A stretch of DNA of 32,486 nucleotides from Saccoglossus kowalevskii (GCF_000003605.2 NW_003142812.1:5622-38107); one strand, 5' to 3'; counted from the first letter of the stretch, positions 1 through 11,461 are shown. Notes: generated by a model not told the origin, from the letters alone. A program made the numbers and translations.

Positions 1-470
1 TCTTGTCTATCTTGCACCATAAACATCGTTTATCTTTGCGATAATCTAGCGTATGCCTTTTGCAGTTATATATATAAAGATAAAAACAGCTCTTCTGAGT
101 CACTTATGTTAAATGTTATCTTTTTTTCTAATTTAAACAGGGATATATTGTTCTACATATACTGCTGACGTTCTATTATCTATTATTAATATATGTTTTT
201 CTATGTCAGGTAGACTCTAGCTTTCTGTTTCGAAACATGTTTGTTTGTTTGTTTAATTGGTTATCTGTCTTCTTTCCGTTATTCCGATTGTATGGACGAC
301 TATCATAAATATACCAGTGTGTTTCTATGACCATCCGACTGATTGTTCGCTCGCTTGTTTACGTATGTCAGGGGGATGTGTGTGGAGAAAAGAAGGTGTT
401 TTCTCTGCTAGTTTTCCCGTCTGTACGTTTGTATGTTTCTAGAATGTTAATTTAAATACCCGTCACTTAC
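1..470 (-). other. TRPC intron 4, 5' part
   Basis: This intron begins with GTAAGT at 470-465 on the minus strand and continues off the left edge. It has a short GTTT run at about 240-256. I see no exon, RNA gene or clear mobile element in it. The open frame at 257-442 on the plus strand has no protein-like features. Confidence 0.7.
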
Positions 471-858
471 CAATCACCCAAAACACGATTAGTGTTTCTG
501 AGAAAGATGGCGGTCTAGTTTTCTGGAATACATCCATATTAAACTGGGGATACGTTCCATTTTCGTCTAAAGTGTAATTATATGACGTCACATCGATATC
601 AAAAGCCTGCATGCCCAGGAGAAGTAAAAATGTCATGGATGAGGCGGTACTGCATATGAACTTGACGTAGGGTATCCTTAGAAGACGTGATAATTTACAT
701 CCTGGGGCTAACATGTAACATATGGAGAGTATTGGATAAGATATCCCCATCAGAATTGACAGAAAAAAACATGTGAATTCTCCTTGTTTTCTCCAATGAG
801 GCAAACCATAAAACCACCTTTCAATCAGACGTTGTTGACAATGCGCATGTGCGACAAA
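471..858 (-). CDS. TRPC: TRPC-like channel, coding exon 4 (pre-S1 elbow, S1, S1-S2 loop, start of S2)
   Basis: The acceptor is CCTTTTTTACAG just above 858 and the donor is GTGATTG|GTAAGT at 471/470. The exon is 388 bp, starts in phase 0, ends in phase 1 and encodes residues 268-396. FVAHAHCQQRL (268-278) is the conserved TRPC pre-S1 motif FVAxxxCQQ. It is followed by WFYGLPHWRK, close to the TRPC4/5 form. Residues about 297-318 are the hydrophobic pre-S1 elbow, ending LAPGCKLSRLLR. Residues about 329-353 (PYVKFICSTASSMTFLLLLG) are S1. The S1-S2 loop has two N-glycosylation sequons (N361-Y-T and N367-G-T), consistent with an extracellular face. SETLIVFWVI (387-396) begins S2. The remaining transmembrane helices, pore and TRP box must lie further left, outside the window. 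Confidence 0.95.
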
Positions 859-1059
859 CTGTAAAAAAGGTTGAAATAAAAATTATTGTTTTTAAACAGA
901 AATATCTTAAGTTTGATACTACTGCTACAGTTCATTAAATTTGTAGAGGCATACCATATTGCTATTGAGTAAGAATGGCGATAACTAGTCGACTACAGAC
1001 ATGGTTATCAAGTAATTTGTCTCATACTAAGTGAGAATGTTGTATTAAGCCTTTGGTAT

Positions 1060-1760
1060 CGCTGGTTTGTTTGTTAACTGTTGACAGGATAACTGATAGA
1101 ATGTTGGTGCAGATATATTTACCGTTACCATGGAAACGGTGATATCGGAAATGATTTTTTTCATGTATAACTCAAAAACACACGGGCGGATTTTCGTGAA
1201 ACTTTAGAGGCTTGGGAGATACTGACGGCTCACCACGAAAATAGTCGGGACAGATATTTCATTTATAACTCTAAAAATGAATGGATTCTCATAAAATTAC
1301 CAGCAAGGGTCGATTTTGGTAGAGATACAGATGTGGTTGCCATGGAAACACCAATTTCGAGTTTTATTTGTTATTCATATAACTCCATAAAAATGGAGAA
1401 TTGGCTTTTGGGCCAATGATCAATCAATTAAATATTGGTAAATATGTGGAAACGACGATTTGTTTAGTTCATAATTCAAAACGTTATTGTTTAATTCTCA
1501 GCAAATATTCAGAAGAATTTCCCGTTGGAAACGAGTGCCAATTATATTATTGATAAGATGTGTATTTGAACAGAAATTTTAAAAATAACTCAAACAAATA
1601 ATACATGCATTTCCATGACATTTTCAGTATGTATAACATTTGGTTAGTTAAGATTAACATCTCGTTGCCAAGAATACATTTTTAATGACTATTCATTGAC
1701 ATATAACTAAAAAGATAATTGAAACAATGCTTCAGTTTTTCAGTAGAATGTTGACCTTCA
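1060..1760. repeat. degenerate ~92-118-bp tandem repeat, about six copies
   Basis: The anchor TATAACTC or a close variant recurs at about 1167, 1265, 1379, 1471, 1585 and 1703, a spacing of 92-118 bp. The best copies continue with an A-rich stretch and then a block like CGGATTTTCGTGAAACTTT (1190-1207). Between anchors lies a palindromic motif, GTTACCATGGAAAC at 1124-1137 and GTTGCCATGGAAAC at 1336-1349, with decayed versions near 1448, 1525 and 1661. I read this as an old tandem or MITE-like family; it encodes nothing visible. A related array in the opposite orientation lies at 22600-23150. Confidence 0.65.
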
Positions 1761-2123
1761 AACATAAACCAATTGCAAATATGTTTAGAAGCGATCTGAA
1801 TCTGTTTTGGAGATAATTGTTTGATGGATTATTCAGATTATTGTCAGAATTCTTCAGTGAAAAAACCTAATCAAGCCCTCTTAATTTGATATTTCTGTTC
1901 AAAAGGAATCAGAAGTTTATTTTTTGAGTATGATAAACATATACAATAGGGTAAGGGTTCTAAATGACGTCAATGGCGGTGGTTTGTATTCATGGAGTGC
2001 CGTATACCCCAGTCATAATGTTATTTTTTTTCAAGAATTGCCAAGACATTTTCTCAAATATTACAAGCAGGCTTCCATCTAAAGAAGGAAATATTACAGT
2101 TTATTGTTGTCCCACGTGGCTGC

Positions 2124-2261
2124 GTCGCTATACGTAGAGTAATCAAACACTGTAAATCTTGAAATGTTTCTAATAAAAGATATTGTTGTTGTAAAACTTT
2201 GTGTATGACAATACAACCCTGTAAATGTTATAGGATAGTGTTTGATAATCGATACAGCGAC
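2124..2261. repeat. imperfect inverted repeat (possible MITE)
   Basis: The left arm, about 2124-2151 (GTCGCTATACG...TCAAACACT), is nearly the reverse complement of about 2237-2261 (AGTGTTTGATAATCGATACA, then GCGAC). The arms are separated by about 85 bp. Pairing is strong at both ends of the arms and poorer in the middle. No target-site duplication was confirmed by eye. It may be a short non-autonomous element or a simple hairpin. Confidence 0.45.
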
Positions 2262-5200
2262 AACACGACCACAATTTAATTATTGAATAGGTTTGTTGAT
2301 TGGTACTTGTGTGTGTTTCTGGTATTATGTTCACTCATGTTCTTGTTTTTTTAAATTTTGTCAGGTGCTATTTTGTTTTAACCTGCTGTATTACTAATTG
2401 TGTGATCACGCAGGCTGAGTTAGTCCCATTTCATGTTTTTTATATCGGTGACGTGTATCAAATTTACATATAACGGAAATTATAAAAACAGAAATATTTT
2501 TGTTTCAAACGTCCCCCTAATTGGTGCTTTGCTTAATAATTCGATGATGCAGCACAATGACGGAATAAATAGAAACACTACCCCTCACGTAATAGTGTAA
2601 TTGTACTGCTGATGTAACCTGTTCATTCCTAGCATAGTTTGTATTAATGAAGTATGTATTATTATTGATATACGTATATGATTCGTTATGCAATGATGTT
2701 ACGCAGACATGGTGGCACCTTTAATTGAAGAGATCATAAATAAGGCAATGTAAATTTCGTTGTTGTGATGGCGGAAAACAACCCCTGGGTTGTAAAGGTG
2801 GCTAAGCCAATGGTCATTTGAGACATGCATTCATATGTTACTGGCCACGAGGGAGCACGGCAATGTCAGTAATGGACTTTTACACATGATGCACAGATAA
2901 CTTGATGCAGGGTGGGAGCTTTATGTCAATAATTCTTCCATAAAATATGACCAATGGGAATTCAGCATGTGTATTCCATTTTAAATTGGCATGTCATATC
3001 TACGTTGTGATTGCATGCATCCATGCGGAATTATTCTAAAATGGAAGGCAAGCCCGATGGATCGCCGTTCATATCAGACTAAATGATTCAGTTTTCATGC
3101 AAGGAACGGTGTTTTTGGCTTATGTTCCCTGGATATAACACATTTCGACCTTTTCTGATATTAAATAAATTAATGGAAACTAATTTACTTTCTCAAATAA
3201 TGAATTAACTAATATCCCGTTGAGTGATCATGGATCGTTTATTCAGAAAGCCAGTGGAGTTCCAAATCTCCGAAGGTCATCAAGTTCAATGAGTTGTTAA
3301 AAAGAAAGCCTCAAATTGAGGTTATCACTACAATTTTCCAGGGTAACCTTTGACCCTACACCAGGTGGGTCATGACGTATTAGTGTCTTGTGTAATGATT
3401 AATCTTGTACTTTCGTGGTGAACTCGCTAAAGTCAATTTTAATAGTGCAAAGAGCAATGGTTTCTGCAATATTTATATTCATGCGATGTTTCTGTGTCAA
3501 TGTCTGATTATTTCAAGTCATATGTGCTGTTTTCATGACTTTTTAACAATATCTCATGGCTAATAGCTTTCATCTCGCACGTTTTTAAACCAGTGAAAAC
3601 AAAATATTGTATTCATAGACAAAAAAAGCCACATCAAACATATAGTTCCTGGCAACAAGCATTCACAAATTATAATATATATATACGATTTATCTTTGAG
3701 GTTTATCCTTAATCACAATCACCACACCTGTTAATTCATCTCATGCTACAACTGCTTGAATCTTACACAGTTTCAGTCACGTGACTAAGATGTGTCCCTG
3801 TATGCAGCGGTGTTTTTTTCTAGAAAAGAAATCTTCACACACGTGTAAAATTTGTCAAATAGAGTTTGTGTCAGAGCACATTAATTGTTCATGATAAACG
3901 ATGACATTATATGCTGATTTGTCAAACCAGTACTGAAATGTTTGTATTTCGAGAATGTGTGCATTATTGAAAATGAACTGAAGCGTAGCGTTTAACCCCT
4001 ACGGTTGGCTTGGACCATACACGTGCGTATTGCTGTAGGCAGTGAAACCAAAAACAACATTCTTTACACCAAGTACTTTTCGTTTTTTATCTTATTATTT
4101 TCACTTGATTTATTCAACCAAGCCTCATGTCAGGCAACCAAATTGTGGTAAAACATGTTTATGTACTTTGACTTTCGTGAACGAAATAGGCAAACTATTA
4201 TTATAATTATGGCATAACAGTCACTGTGGTGGAAGTGAGGAAGCGATACTCCAATCGTTTGAAATTGTCCTCAGGATTTATTGTCGCTATATGACTTTGT
4301 TTCATGAATACATGTCAAAGCAAATATTATTTAAATTTGAAATCGTGACTTTAAATTGATATTCTTGTTGTGTAAATGTTTTATTTACTATTCTGAAGTT
4401 GTTCATGGTAATATTAATATTCCAGTGGCGGTGTACGGCCCTTGATGGGCAGGAGGAGGAATCCCGTGAGGTTCGATTTAATATAGTAAAATATCGTGCC
4501 ATGTATTCCGCAAAGAACATACACGGCACATGTGTCTTTTTTAGTATTGTTTTTATTGAAATGTGAATAACCTCAGGAGTCCTTCGTAGTTTCTCGATAA
4601 TATCAAGAACACACGAGAACGACGATTGAGTGGAGCCACCATTTGTAACGAATCGTTATGATGTGTTTAGGACAGTCCAGATAAAATGTTTCAAGTTAAC
4701 AGCAACGGGACAAAGACATAGCCTAAACAATATAGCCCGACTTTTTAAAAATTGGATTTAATACCATTTGCTGGATGTTTTTTTTCTTCTTCTTGAAACG
4801 TAATTTCCACTTTCATTATATGTCTTTTATTCATTTTATAAGTGGTCTTAGTAAGTTATAAAAGAGTTCCCGGCCTCAATAAAAATGATGTATATGTGTA
4901 TATGAGGTACCAGATGGTCGACGCTGACCTGAATCATGATCTCACAAGTAATCCTGTAATATTAAACAGAACAAATGAAAACTACGCCAGTTTAAAATAA
5001 ATCTATTATTGCAGCGTCACAAATTGTATAACCCTACTACCCTATGTATCAGTGTTTGCAACGCTTTTTGTAATTATGTTTATGACAGTTACTCATATTG
5101 CAATTGTGAATGCTGGTCACTGTGCACTATAAAGTTACGTAATAATTATCGATACTGACAACAAAAGATATTCTCTCTGGCGAAGCAACGCTAAATGTGA

Positions 5201-5559
5201 ACCGGCTTCGTTACTTTAGAAAGTTGTATTGCAAACTCCTGGGCGATTCTATTTCCAATTGTTCATTTATATCCACAGTCAAACTATATTGCATTAACTT
5301 CACAGATTCAAATTTACTCTAATTTAATACTTATAATATATTTAACATTCGCTAGTTTTATATAAGTTATAAAGTTGGAAAGTAATCTTAGCGTCAAATA
5401 TATACGTATTCATGATAATAATAATGAGTACTGGCAATGAAGTGCGCGCACTGTGCACCTCTCCACTCTCATGGTTTTGACCGCTATTTTTAACGCTTGT
5501 TCTCTTTCTCGTGGCTTTTTTCGCAAGTTGTGTGCGGATACAGTAGCACATATGATAAA

Positions 5560-5655
5560 GAGGTTATTTGCGGCTTATATCGGAGATAACGTTTGGCACT
5601 GCTCGAGGTAACGGTAATATAACTCGTTATCCCAGTACTAGCTGCGAATAACCTC
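5560..5655. repeat. palindromic element with ~31-bp inverted arms
   Basis: The left arm at 5560-5591 begins GAGGTTATTTGCGGCTTATA and ends GGAGATAACG. The reverse complement of 5625-5655 begins GAGGTTATTCGCAGCTAGTA and ends GGGATAACG. The arms match at most positions, with one length difference, around a 33-bp loop. The end motif GAGGTTATT recurs elsewhere in the window (reverse complement near 31484 and 4569), so it may belong to a dispersed family. Confidence 0.5.
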
Positions 5656-5966
5656 AAAATATTACGGTGAAACCTCCCTGATATATACATAATATCAGAT
5701 ACTGTGGAAATACAATCCGGACTTTTGCCAAAGCTAGAGTATTTGCTGCAAATATATTTTATTGAAAAAAATCATGTAAACAAACATTCATAGAAACTTT
5801 TGGACTCGTTCTCCAAGCTTACAGAATAACATTTGCTCCTTTTACCCACCAAAATCCAATATCTGTCTCCCGATACATTCGTATCAACCATAATTTGACC
5901 AACTGTTACACGGTATATATTTATCCAGTATTTTGATAAAAAGCAAATAAGGCAGTGACAAATTAC

Positions 5967-6458
5967 CTGTTTCTGATAGCATTTGATGGCACGTTGTACT
6001 TTGTATGGCTCGTTGAATTTCCCAGTTATAGCCCAAGAATCGGGGTCGTGATTAAGAACGATAGCCTGCTCCGTTGAATCACGAACGTGACTTAACAAAT
6101 CGGCAGCGAACACTTCACACTGCTTCGCGAGCTCCTCATACTGAGAGCGAAACTCGTAGTTCCTTTCACTGAGGGTTAACAGTTTATGACTCAATGAAAA
6201 GGCTTTGTCGATTGGATCATCACTAGTCAAAGCCATAAACGCCTGACTGGCAAGCGCTTTGTACACGTTGATCATGCCGACGCTTTGCTGTAATGTGAAC
6301 TCCTCGGTGGTGAATGTGTATGTTTCCGGGTCTTCGATACGAGCCCCAAATTCTAGAAGCACCCTTAAAACATCATAGCTGTTATGATGGGCAGCTAGAA
6401 TTACTGGCGTAATATCTGGGTGGAGATCCCCATTTAATGCTCGACAATATAACGCATC
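5967..6458 (-). CDS. TRPC: TRPC-like channel, coding exon 3 (last ankyrin repeat and linker-helix domain)
   Basis: The acceptor is TTTTTTCTTCCCCAG just above 6458 and the donor is AAACAG|GTAATT at 5967/5966. The exon is 492 bp, phase 0 at both ends, and encodes residues 104-267. Residues 118-144 (DITPVILAAHHNSYDVLRVL and following) are the most recognisable TRPC ankyrin repeat. Residues 169-240 are the linker-helix region: YKALASQAF, DDPIDKAFSLS, the EFR...YEELAKQC block and a terminal VLNH all match TRPC1/4/5-type channels. One feature is odd. Between IEDP (145-148) and INVYKALAS (166-174), most TRPCs carry a His plus CxCxxC zinc-binding cluster. Here the segment is shorter and has no Cys or His. 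The exon closes with RAIKCYQKQ, equivalent to LAIKY-QKE before the pre-S1 region. Confidence 0.96.
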
Positions 6459-7308
6459 CTGGGGAAGAAAAAACACACAATCATTTTTATTTTATTTTCA
6501 TATAATTACATTCTATTCCAGTCACTTGACCTATATGTGTACACGTCAAATCAAATGTTCTATATATATTCGCGGTATGGATGGGGAGAGGGAAAATAAT
6601 GACAATGAATATACGTTTCACATAGTTATTGAACTCTAAGCACATATGCGTGTATGTGATAATCGGGTTGCCATGACCATACATTTAGAGAATGTATTGC
6701 TTTGAGTCGCGACAGACACATCAATTTAGCCGTTTAAAGGCATAATGGGAACAGAGTGCGGACGTTGATAAGGCACTCAGACGAGCGTATTACATACAAG
6801 AACCCACGTGACCTTTCATATAATTACTTAGGGCAGTAACAGTAAAAAACAATTGCCTGAGTGTCCAAGGTAGATGATGCTGTTATAACAATTCTACTAA
6901 ATATAGTCAAGTATATTCTACGTCGACTTGGTTCAAGAGAAGGGTGAAACTTCAGTCACACTCCACAGACAATTGTATTTTAATAATAAAACATATTTAT
7001 GACAATAATCTTGATTAAGCTGTTTGTTCATTGATATATTCGTAAAACGGTATTTACGTTCAGAGGTGTGATCCCACAGGGAGAGTGATATTCATATGTG
7101 TTTGAAATTGATCACAAGTAATGTACTATGTATATCATGTGTCTCTCGATTGACACAAGTCTCCAACATTTAACAATATGGCGTATGAGCATATTACATC
7201 ACAGTTTGGATTTCAACCAAAGATTAAACGATTGCGTCACGTAATGGTATTGGAGATAATGACTCTAAATATTGAATATGAAACACGTGTTTATTGGGTT
7301 AGACTTAC
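6459..7308 (-). other. TRPC intron 2 (850 bp)
   Basis: The intron runs from GTAAGT at 7308 to CCCCAG at 6459 on the minus strand. It contains AT-rich sequence only; I see no repeat, RNA gene or exon in it. Confidence 0.85.
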
Positions 7309-7436
7309 TGGAAGAAGGTTTCTTTTCTTGATGTTTTCACATATTATTTGTACTGCTGCGGTGTACTGTATATCAACAGCTCGTAATAATGCATCCCCGA
7401 GACCAGTTTCATGTTCTAATAGTAGCTTTATAATAT
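7309..7436 (-). CDS. TRPC: TRPC-like channel, coding exon 2 (ankyrin repeats 2-3)
   Basis: The acceptor is TTTGTCATCAG just above 7436 and the donor is CTTCCA|GTAAGT at 7309/7308. The exon is 128 bp. It begins with two bases that complete Asp61 after the single G left by the previous exon, and it ends in phase 0. It encodes residues 61-103. IIKLLLEHE finishes the second ankyrin repeat. GLGDALLRAVDIQYTAAVQII matches the strongly conserved TRPC segment GDALLxAI...VxxVExIL. The join to the previous exon leaves no gap against the family alignment, so no coding exon need be missing from the ~21.9-kb intron between them. The sequence C-terminal to this repeat is short and basic (NIKKRNLLP); TRPC3/6/7 have a longer acidic stretch here. 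Confidence 0.9.
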
Positions 7437-7654
7437 CTGATGACAAAGTAATATTACAAACAATGTTATTCATACACTGATATAGATCTAATTGTAATCG
7501 TTCTGTGCACCGTGAAGCTAAAATCCTATTCTGTAAAATCTATTTCTATTAAAGATTCATTATTACTATTATATATTCCAGTTCAAAATCGTGGAAACAG
7601 CGTCGGCAACGTGATAGTTACACAGAAAAAAAAAACAATATGACCGCATATCAA

Positions 7655-7656
<2 letters not shown>

Positions 7657-7740
<84 letters not shown>

Positions 7741-7783
7741 ATTATATATATATATATATAAAGATTATATATATATATATATT
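7657..7783. repeat. (AT)n microsatellite
   Basis: An uninterrupted AT run from about 7657 to 7737 is followed by two shorter AT runs, each preceded by AAAGATT. The array lies in intron 1 just upstream (in transcript sense) of coding exon 2. Confidence 0.97.
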
Positions 7784-8383
7784 TGTGATGTTTCTACTAA
7801 ATTCCAGTTTGTGAATTTTTTATATGAGGATATTTAGTAACAGTCCATTCGATTAAAAAATGAACTGACATTCATTTGGTTCAGAAAAATTATAACTAAA
7901 AACAGATCCAACATAATCCTATATAGCAGTCACGTGATAATTTAGGTATTATGGGAAATACAAAACAACTATTCTTTTTAAAAGCATTCATACTATCGAA
8001 TTGCCGTTTCTAAGAAACGTGACGGTTCGAAGAACAAGGGAGACCACTCTACCGCAAATATGTTATAAATTACACATTTTGTTTTATTGAAATCACATTT
8101 GACCGTTTTAGTTACGGTCCATGCCCAGAGCAGCATTAGCTAAGCTACAAGCTAACAATACAAGAAATAGCGCTCATATTTCTTGATTATAGGGAAGATG
8201 TACTCATTATTCGAGCGTAACGAATCCATCAAGCATAACGTGTATACTATATATTATAAATATCTGCATATCAGTCGTAAAGCCTTATGTCCCATCCGCC
8301 AAACACTCTTTTTCACATTCGTTTTTTTCAACATCAGCTGTTGTATTTCACTGTAATGATACGCGTTATTGCTATATGGCGGC
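7784..8383. other. intronic sequence, nothing recognised
   Basis: AT-rich single-copy-looking sequence between the AT microsatellite and the 20-bp minisatellite. No exon or RNA signal seen. Confidence 0.6.
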
Positions 8384-8545
8384 ACACGTAGCAATACGGA
8401 TACAGACATAGCAATACGGATACACACAAAGTAATACGGGTACACATAGTGAAACAAGAACACACATAGTAAGACGAGACACACATGCCAGGACGGGTAC
8501 ACACGTAGCAAGACGGGTCACACAACCCGAGACGGGGTACACAAG
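8384..8545. repeat. degenerate 20-bp minisatellite, about eight units
   Basis: A core like AGCAATACGG or AGCAAGACGGG recurs at about 8390, 8410, 8430, 8448, 8468, 8488, 8507 and 8527, separated by ACACA-rich spacers. Units are 18-20 bp and drift from left to right (ATACGG becoming GACGGG). Short open frames on the minus strand here read as Cys/Tyr/Val-rich repeats in three different frames, which is what a repeat without stop codons gives; they are not genes. Confidence 0.85.
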
Positions 8546-11067
8546 TGAAGTACTGGGGTTAAGCACGAATTGGTCACAATATTGTGGGTGTTACTGCAGC
8601 ACACATGAACAAATATTGACTATTGTATGTTATATTATACAAGAGAACGAGCGGGGAAAATATGTTTGAAATAACCCGTTTAACATTAATTGTACAGCGA
8701 CCAACATATGTATCCACAAAAGAAACTATGGCACCCATTAAACCAGTGACATATTGGTTCAGTCTTCTAACAAGGTCTTTTAAATTAACAATATATACAA
8801 ACACATCTCTAAGGTTTTACCTTTGTCAGTAATCTGATGTTAGTAAATGCAGAATTGATAGTTAAAATGTCCTTGTTACGCTTTTCTCCAATAAATAATA
8901 TCTATATTGTGTCTATTCAACAAAAGTTGCCTGATTTATAATTTGAGCGGGAGAAACACTATTTTCACAATATAAATTTTAAACGTCAATCGTATATTTA
9001 GATAAAGAAATTTATAATACACATACGTTTTTCTTGGTTACAATTGTGTGATATAACCCTTTGATTAATGACTATTCTGAGGTCGTGCTGTTCTGTTGCC
9101 TGGACTATTGTACAATGTATGGTCTTTGTTATTGCATTATACATATATACACATGCTCGTTACTATCAGACGTTGTCTGACCTTTCACCTCAATGTAATA
9201 TGTATCTAAATCCATACATCAATTGTAAAGGAATATAAATTACACGAAATATGTATACCCCCCCCCATTGACTGAACAAATACGATTTAACTGTGTGTAT
9301 TTGGACAAACATTTAATTACGGAGGCAGTTGTACAATAATGAGGTATAATTGTGTTATGTAACATCAAATCTAATTATGTAAAGAGCACATTCCATTCCT
9401 TTGTAAATATAAATTAAAACATTTTTTTTACCATCAGTTAGTTTATCCGATTAAATATTTTATCATTGACCTTGTAGGGTTGTAAGATGAAAAAAACTTT
9501 TAACAACATAAGTATGTTTGCAGTGATGTTTTTCAGGACGCCGTAGAAGTGTAATATTTGTGACATGCATCTGTTGATCTAATTGTACTTCCGAGTCTAG
9601 AATTAGGACGAGGGTAGCTTACAAGAATGTTATATGATCATGCCTGAACACAAATGAACCCATCGTTGAATAAATACGGTGATAAAATAAAGAACATCTG
9701 CTAATTCGTTTTGTAGTGTGAATATTTTATCAAAGTAATTATATTTTATAATGCTTTGATAATAATGTCACACTCAAACAAGCGCGAAGGTCATATGTGA
9801 TTTTCGGTATTTTTTACAATTCATTAATTTATTAGAAATACCAATGCATCTAATAATTAATTATATATTCGATCGACCTTCCAAATGCTGGATATGGCAT
9901 TTATTTGCTATTTACATACGTTGAGTAGCAGTATATTAATTACATCAACAGTGCCATTACCCTCAGTATCGGTTTATATGAAACGTGCACATAAATAATC
10001 AGAATTCATACAATAGTAAATAGAGGTATTAGGTCACAAACAAACAAAATGACGCAAATATCTGTAAACTAGTGAAATTAAATAATAATCCATTTTACGC
10101 AAAATGTTAAGAAAGAATGACCAATGTTGCTGTTATCTCCTTCTTTACAAAGCGGCATTACACAGAGTTAATGCAATTGAAGCGGTTAGAACGATGATTG
10201 ATTTCATAATTCTAAAGTGCTTGGGTACACAATGTGGAGAAGTTCAAATATGCATGTTCAATGACACGCACTTATTCACTAAGTGCTTTCTGTGAGTGTC
10301 AGGCAAATGTATTTTAACAACAGATATATCAACAGCAGAGAAATAAAGAAGAATTATTTCATATAGCTACAGGTTTTTTTCGATAGCGAAGATGATAAAT
10401 ATATATATGCGACGATTGTATCGATGTAGTAGTACGTCGTCTGGCGAAGATGTTAACGATCTTGTAACTAGTATGTGTTGGAAACTTTGGAAATGCTAAA
10501 TTGGACAGACACAGTATGACAAAGTTATAATTATTAAGTAAATATGCTTCCAAGGCAATTGAATAAATAGTCTTGAAAACCAACTCCACGGCACTTAATT
10601 TACCTTACAAAAAACGATGCGATTCGAACATTTGCTATACTTGTCTGTAAAGTAAAATATACAAAAAAATCGTGTAATTTCTTTTGTATATATGCATATG
10701 TTCTACATATTTAATATTATTGAGAGTTTGATGCACATTTGTTTTTTCTTATATTAAATGAAACCTTGTATAAATATAATTTAACACAATAATATTTATA
10801 ATAATAAATAAATAAACAAAACAATTTAACAAATATAACAATTTTTGTAAAATTACCGATGTAATTTATATTTTAAAGGTGATGAACCATGTCATGTCAT
10901 CTAAAATTATTTGTTATTAACCAGGAAGTGGTCTCATGCTTAATCCAGTCATAATTCACTCATAGTTAAGACGTCTATAAAAATAATGGTAGGCAAAACA
11001 GTATTTGAAATGTAAGTTGATTTTATCAATGACTTATACTGATACTACGTAATGGGAAACGTTTTTA
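8546..11067. other. intronic sequence, nothing recognised
   Basis: AT-rich intron sequence with a C9 run at 9258-9266 and a short T run near 9422. Open frames at 8574-8832, 10104-10295 and 10359-10589 have no recognisable domain or splice support. I see no RNA gene. Confidence 0.6.
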
Positions 11068-11461
11068 NNNNNNNNNNNNNNNNNNNNNNNNNNNNNNNNN
11101 NNNNNNNNNNNNNNNNNNNNNNNNNNNNNNNNNNNNNNNNNNNNNNNNNNNNNNNNNNNNNNNNNNNNNNNNNNNNNNNNNNNNNNNNNNNNNNNNNNNN
11201 NNNNNNNNNNNNNNNNNNNNNNNNNNNNNNNNNNNNNNNNNNNNNNNNNNNNNNNNNNNNNNNNNNNNNNNNNNNNNNNNNNNNNNNNNNNNNNNNNNNN
11301 NNNNNNNNNNNNNNNNNNNNNNNNNNNNNNNNNNNNNNNNNNNNNNNNNNNNNNNNNNNNNNNNNNNNNNNNNNNNNNNNNNNNNNNNNNNNNNNNNNNN
11401 NNNNNNNNNNNNNNNNNNNNNNNNNNNNNNNNNNNNNNNNNNNNNNNNNNNNNNNNNNNNN
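11068..11461. other. assembly gap (394 N)
   Basis: A run of 394 undetermined bases. Any apparent open frame across it is an artefact. The size is not a round placeholder, so it may be an estimated gap. Neither flank is obviously repetitive. Confidence 0.99.

Larger units (their letters stand above)
859..5966 (-). other. TRPC intron 3 (5.1 kb)
   Basis: The intron is bounded by GTAATT at 5966-5961 and CAG at 861-859 on the minus strand. It holds the degenerate ~110-bp array at 1060-1760 and two inverted-repeat hairpins (2124-2261 and 5560-5655), listed separately. From about 2300 to 5550 I see only AT-rich unique sequence with no supportable exon. Short open frames at 4302-4529 and 5342-5690 look random. 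Confidence 0.8.

Noticed and set aside
583-590. TGACGTCA (CRE) inside TRPC exon 4
   Set aside because: It lies in coding sequence (the Asp-Val-Thr-Ser region of the S1-S2 loop). I see no promoter context, so it is taken as coincidence.
7178-7480. 100-residue plus-strand frame opposite TRPC exon 2
   Set aside because: It is a shadow on the antisense strand of a well-supported exon.
8254-8566. Cys/Tyr/Val-rich minus-strand frames that could suggest a cysteine-rich peptide
   Set aside because: They fall on the 20-bp minisatellite in three overlapping frames. There is no signal peptide or fixed cysteine framework.
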